Both the position numbers and the translations under genes were made by a program. Under the pieces are notes generated by a model. That model did no database searches. It was not told the origin of the DNA and saw only the letters and a program-made list of their open reading frames with translations. Of a stretch of 64,000 nt of DNA, positions 60,612 through 64,000 are shown in pieces. This DNA is from Desulfitobacterium sp038181555. Lineage in GTDB: Bacteria; Bacillota; Desulfitobacteriia; Desulfitobacteriales; Desulfitobacteriaceae. Numbering within the stretch: position 1 is the stretch's first letter; every line of letters starts with the position of its first letter. The stretch covers positions 35,424-99,423 of the forward strand of contig NZ_JBBWUA010000011.1 in NCBI RefSeq assembly GCF_038181555.1. Direction: 5' to 3'.

Positions 60612-61634
60612 ATGATCAGCTTTAAGAATGACTATAGTGAAGGAGCCCATCCGCGGATTCTCGAGGCTCTGCTGAAATCGAACCTTGTTCAAGAGCAAGG
60701 GTATGGAGAGGACTCCTTTTGCCAAGGGGCCAGTGAACTTTTGCGTAAGCGGTTGGGAAATGAGGACTTGGCTATTCACTTTCTTACGGGAGGAACCCAA
60801 GCCAATCTGGTGGCGATTTCGGCCTTTTTGAGACCTCACGAGGCTGCCATTGCTGCGCAGACCGGACATATCTTTGTCCATGAGACGGGGGCCATCGAAG
60901 CCACAGGCCACAAAGTGCTCACCGCGGAGAGCAAGGACTGCAAGCTGACTCCGGTCCTGATTCAAGAGGTGTTGACTGCTCACACTGATGAACATATGGT
61001 CAAGCCTAAGCTGGTGTACATCTCCAATACTACAGAGGTGGGCACTGTATATACTAAAAATGAGCTTCAAGCTCTTAGTCAGTTTTGCCGGGAAGAGAAC
61101 CTCTACTTATTTATGGATGGAGCCAGACTCGGTTCGGCTTTATGCGCCGAAGGGAACGATCTGGACTTAGCAGATTTACCTAAGCTAGTCGATGCTTTTT
61201 ATATTGGTGGAACCAAGAATGGGGCCCTCCTTGGGGAAGCCTTGGTACTGTGTAATGAAGTCTTAAAAACGGATTTCCGCTATCATATGAAGCAAAAGGG
61301 TGCCCTTTTGGCGAAAGGAAGGGTAATCGGTATTCAGTTCCTTGAGCTTTTTCGGGATAATTTGTATTTTGAGATAGCAGATCACGCTAACCGTATGGCT
61401 TATAAGCTGCGCGATGAATTGAAAGAAGTAGGGGTGGAATTTCTTGCCGAATCCAGCTCTAATCAGGTATTCCCCATTTTCTCCGACGAGATCGTTGAGC
61501 AGCTTAAGGTTAAGTATCATTTTGAAATTTGGGGGAAAGTGGGCACGCAGACCGCTATTCGCTTGGTGACTTCTTGGGCTACACAAGAGGAGGCTGTAGA
61601 TTCCTTCATGGCGGATCTCAGTGAAATTTTATAA
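60612..61634 (+). CDS. ltaE: Low-specificity L-threonine aldolase
   Basis: A 340-residue fold-I PLP enzyme of the beta-eliminating lyase family. PLP Lys is in IGGTKNGALLGEA; FKNDYSEGAHPRIL at the start and LFMDGARLGSAL are typical. It splits threonine (or allo-threonine) to glycine and acetaldehyde. GTGGAGG precedes the ATG. It follows threonine dehydratase by 74 nt and is probably cotranscribed. Confidence 0.92.
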   Translation: MISFKNDYSEGAHPRILEALLKSNLVQEQGYGEDSFCQGASELLRKRLGNEDLAIHFLTGGTQANLVAISAFLRPHEAAIAAQTGHIFVHETGAIEATGHKVLTAESKDCKLTPVLIQEVLTAHTDEHMVKPKLVYISNTTEVGTVYTKNELQALSQFCREENLYLFMDGARLGSALCAEGNDLDLADLPKLVDAFYIGGTKNGALLGEALVLCNEVLKTDFRYHMKQKGALLAKGRVIGIQFLELFRDNLYFEIADHANRMAYKLRDELKEVGVEFLAESSSNQVFPIFSDEIVEQLKVKYHFEIWGKVGTQTAIRLVTSWATQEEAVDSFMADLSEIL

Positions 61635-61763
61635 AAATAAGGGTACAATCTTAACTTTACTAGTTAATCTTAAACATAATAGGTACGATGATCAGAAGCT
61701 AGATAAATCATTAAGGTTCTATGATCAGAGGCTGGTCAAATTCTCAGATAAGGGGAATTAGTG

Positions 61764-62414
61764 ATGGAAAAGTTGGCGAATGTAGATAGTGTTATCTTTG
61801 ATTTAGATGGGACCCTATGGGATGCCACAAAGCTCGTATGCCTGTCCTGGAATCAAACCTTGGCAGAGTATGCACGCTCACAGGGGCATGAATCTGAAGA
61901 AGTTTCTATGGACCAGATCAAAAGTGTCATGGGGCTGCAAATTCCCGAGATCGGTAGAAAGCTGTTTCCTAACTTGTCCGAGGAGGATCGGTGTCAGATC
62001 ATGGATCGCGGCGGAGAAATAGAGTTTGAGACGATCAGGACTCACGGGGGGATGTTGTATCCTCATGTGGAGGAAACTCTCGAAGCACTGGCACATAGGC
62101 ATAAGCTCTTTATCGTCAGTAATTGCCAAGATGGCTATATCGAATCATTTTTCTTTGCCCATAAGCTAGAGAAGTATTTTATTGATTATGAGAATCCAGG
62201 CAGAACAGGCCTTTCTAAGGGCGAGAATATAAAGCTCATTATGGAACGAAACCATCTCCAGAATCCCGTTTATGTGGGAGATACCCTAGGAGATGCTAAG
62301 GCTGCGCAAGTCGCCGAGATCCCCTTTATCTATGCTCGCTATGGTTTTGGTTCGGTGGAAAACTATGTGGCCGCAATTGATCACTTTGATCAATTGCTTG
62401 ATATTATTAGCTGA
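61764..62414 (+). CDS. HAD-family hydrolase (phosphoglycolate phosphatase-like)
   Basis: A 216-residue HAD phosphatase with motif I DLDGTLWDA, motif II IVSNCQ, Lys in GLSKGENI and motif IV YVGDTLGDAKAA; a helical C1 cap lies between I and II. ATG 61764 is preferred to GTG 61761 by spacing from AAGGGG. Substrate not predictable; phosphoglycolate or similar is the family default. Confidence 0.9.
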   Translation: MEKLANVDSVIFDLDGTLWDATKLVCLSWNQTLAEYARSQGHESEEVSMDQIKSVMGLQIPEIGRKLFPNLSEEDRCQIMDRGGEIEFETIRTHGGMLYPHVEETLEALAHRHKLFIVSNCQDGYIESFFFAHKLEKYFIDYENPGRTGLSKGENIKLIMERNHLQNPVYVGDTLGDAKAAQVAEIPFIYARYGFGSVENYVAAIDHFDQLLDIIS

Positions 62415-62536
62415 AAATCGAAAAGCTTTATACAAAATCCCTTATATACAAAGCTTCAAAAACCTTTATTTAGTAAAACCTTTCTAAGAACCTTCATGAA
62501 AAATTCTTTAAATTAATGTTACTTCCCCTCTTTACT

Positions 62537-62567
62537 TTGACGTTGCGTCAAGGTGTATTCTTAATCT
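62537..62567 (+). promoter_or_regulatory. MerR-type promoter/operator of the TipAL-like gene
   Basis: TTGACG at 62537-62542 and TAATCT at 62562-62567 are separated by 19 nt, the overlong spacer typical of MerR-activated promoters. The dyad TTGACG-TTG-CGTCAA lies at 62537-62551, overlapping the -35. It is immediately upstream of a MerR gene, so autoregulation is likely. Confidence 0.85.
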
Positions 62568-62584
62568 CGTCAGGAGGTGATCAC

Positions 62585-63349
62585 GTGGAATACACAGTGC
62601 AGAAGTTAGCTCATCTGGCGGGAATCAGCTCGCGCACCCTCAGATACTATGATGAAATCGGGATTCTTAAGCCGGCTAGAATCGCTTCCTCAGGGTATCG
62701 GATTTATGGGCAACACGAGGTTGACCGCTTACAACAGATTTTATTTTACAGAGAGTTGGGGATGAGCTTGGAAGGAATTAAAGATATCATAAACACAGCG
62801 GATTTTGATGGGGATAAGGCACTGCGTGAACATCGTGAGAAGCTTCTGGAAAAACGAGAGCAATTGGATCAGCTCATCGAAAATGTTGAGAAGACCATTG
62901 CCCAAAAAGAAGGGAGAATCACTATGTCCGACAAAGAAAAGTTTGCAGGATTTAAGCGTAAGATGATTGAAGAAAATGAAGAGAAATATGGTCAGGAAAT
63001 CCGTGAAAAATACGGTGAAGAAACCGTAGCTAAGTCCAACGAGAAGTTCATGAACATGTCCCAAGAGCAGTATGATGAATTCACTAAGCTTGGTGAAGAA
63101 GTGTTATCGACCCTCTATGAAGCCTTTAAGACAGGGGACCCTGCAGGAGAGCTGGCTCAAAAAACAGCCGATCTCCATCGTCAATGGCTCACCTTCTCCT
63201 GGCCAAGCTACTCCAAGGAAGCTCATGCGGGGTTGGCCCAGATGTATGTGGATGATTCAAGATTCACAGCTTATTATGACGTGAAGCAACCCGGGGCAGC
63301 AGAGTTCCTTCGCGATGCCGTCTTCGTCTATACCGGAACGAAGAAGTAA
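62585..63349 (+). CDS. MerR-family regulator with TipAS effector domain
   Basis: A 254-residue TipAL-type regulator. MerR HTH at about 1-70 (VQKLAHLAGISSRTLRYYDE), a long coiled coil (about 80-115), and a TipAS drug-binding domain (about 120-254, MNMSQEQYDEF, MYVDDSRFTAYYD). Such proteins bind hydrophobic or thiopeptide compounds and activate genes including their own. GTG 62585 is the start, with CAGGAGG 7 nt upstream. Its own MerR-type promoter lies just before it. Confidence 0.93.
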   Translation: MEYTVQKLAHLAGISSRTLRYYDEIGILKPARIASSGYRIYGQHEVDRLQQILFYRELGMSLEGIKDIINTADFDGDKALREHREKLLEKREQLDQLIENVEKTIAQKEGRITMSDKEKFAGFKRKMIEENEEKYGQEIREKYGEETVAKSNEKFMNMSQEQYDEFTKLGEEVLSTLYEAFKTGDPAGELAQKTADLHRQWLTFSWPSYSKEAHAGLAQMYVDDSRFTAYYDVKQPGAAEFLRDAVFVYTGTKK

Positions 63350-63445
63350 GAAGCAATGAGAAACGGCACAAGATCAGATGAGTAACGAGGCTCAAGATCG
63401 GATGGGTACTACTAAAGAGCTACAGATAGCCATATAAGAAGGACG

Positions 63446-63500
63446 TTAAAAAGTGCACCTTGAACGCTAGAATTTTTTCTAACATTTGGGGTGCACTTTA
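63446..63500. terminator. Terminator between the converging MerR and coiled-coil genes
   Basis: AAAAAGTGCACC and GGTGCACTTTA enclose a long loop; on the minus strand the stem ends in TTTTTAACG. Confidence 0.75.
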
Positions 63501-63506
63501 CGTTGC

Positions 63507-64000
63507 TCAAGGTGTCTTTGCTAATTTTCGCCTCATGGTTTCTATAGAGAGTGTGTGTTGACCAAGAAGAGTGTTCAGGGATTGACTCTCTTCTTGAACA
63601 TCGCTTAGTGTAGTGGAAACGGATTTTATAGCTAATTCGATAACATTTGTTCTGGAGTTAACAGTAGAGAGCATCTCCTGATGGTCTCGCTGATTTTGTT
63701 CATAATGAGCTTTTTGAACCTCAGCCATGATTCTGACATCTTTTTGGGTTTTTTCCAATGTAATCGTATTCTTCGCGACCTGTGTATGTAAGTCGCCAAC
63801 ATCTTTTTGCAGTGTAGAGATATCGTTCTTCATGGAGCCAACATCTTGTTGGAGCGTGGAGATGTCACTCTTCATGGAAGAGATATCGTCCTTCATAGAG
63901 ACAACATCATGTTGGAGTGAGGAAATATCACTCTTCATGGAAGAGATATCGTCCTTCATAGAGACAACATCATGTTGGAGTGAGGAAATATCACTCTTCA
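63507..64000 (-). CDS. Repeat-rich coiled-coil protein, 5' partial
   Basis: The frame is open to the right edge, so at least 164 residues of the C-terminal part are visible and the start is outside. It is all heptad coiled coil. Near the edge it consists of 21-residue repeats (MKDDISSMKSDISSLQHDVVS) encoded by 63-bp direct repeats that are identical over 40 nt at the edge; towards the C terminus they fade into SMKNDISTLQKDV. No family function is known; structural or scaffold proteins look like this. Confidence 0.75.
   Translation of the reverse strand, partial: KSDISSLQHDVVSMKDDISSMKSDISSLQHDVVSMKDDISSMKSDISTLQQDVGSMKNDISTLQKDVGDLHTQVAKNTITLEKTQKDVRIMAEVQKAHYEQNQRDHQEMLSTVNSRTNVIELAIKSVSTTLSDVQEESQSLNTLLGQHTLSIETMRRKLAKTP
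63835..64000. repeat. 63-bp tandem repeat inside the coiled-coil gene
   Basis: The 63-bp unit at 63898-63960 recurs exactly from 63961 to the window end, and a diverged copy precedes it. The period is three heptads, so the frame and the coil register are kept as copy number changes. Confidence 0.9.

Overview
The window looks like a chromosomal segment of a strictly anaerobic, spore-forming type Firmicute, most probably Desulfitobacterium or a close relative in the Peptococcaceae/Desulfitobacteriaceae. This is an inference from a PolC-type replicative polymerase, short GSI-alpha glutamine synthetase, T-box and BirA control, PdxST vitamin B6 synthesis, FdhD, strong AGGAGG ribosome binding sites with frequent TTG/GTG starts, and flavinylated lipoproteins typical of Gram-positive anaerobes. 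The species cannot be fixed from sequence alone.

Layout. 1-2.3 kb: the end of an operon for a 4-hydroxy-2-oxoglutarate aldolase-like enzyme, a FAH-family hydrolase and a glyoxylate/hydroxyacid reductase. 2.6-4.7 kb: a membrane GGDEF/EAL protein. 5-9.2 kb: divergent asnB and glnA, each with an intrinsic terminator inside its leader, and an ANTAR-type RNA-binding regulator after glnA. 9.3-13.6 kb: an Imm-5-like gene, bioY under a BirA operator, and an ECF transporter with a fused double ATPase and EcfT. 13.8-20 kb: amino acid racemase, DUF6512 protein, biosynthetic ilvA, a two-component system and a hemerythrin. 20-27 kb: polC, leuA behind a leucine T-box, and a small CGCGG protein. 27-31.5 kb: an HD-GYP phosphodiesterase behind a c-di-GMP-I riboswitch, fdhD, two XRE-cupin regulators, sfsA. 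31.6-36.3 kb: a surface polysaccharide operon. 36.5-43.4 kb: cysteine desulfurase-like enzyme, a YqjD/YqjE-like small membrane operon, a HutP-family antiterminator followed by amt and glnK, an HtrA protease and small proteins.

43.5-54.0 kb is a candidate integrated island. It starts in an intact tRNA-Lys(CUU) gene and ends at a 50-nt, 48/50-identical copy of the 3' part of that tRNA. It holds a decayed ACR3 arsenite transporter, a GntR regulator, a broken IS1182-family element with an 8-bp target duplication, a lipoprotein flavin reductase, a histidine kinase/AraC response regulator pair and a PplA-like FMN-binding lipoprotein. Together these suggest a flavin-based extracellular electron transfer module. 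No integrase is present.

54.2-64 kb returns to core genes: thioredoxin and an unusual thioredoxin reductase with an extra Trx-like domain, pdxR/pdxST for PLP synthesis, then PLP enzymes (threonine dehydratase, threonine aldolase), a HAD phosphatase, a TipAL-like MerR regulator, and a repeat-rich coiled-coil protein cut by the window end.
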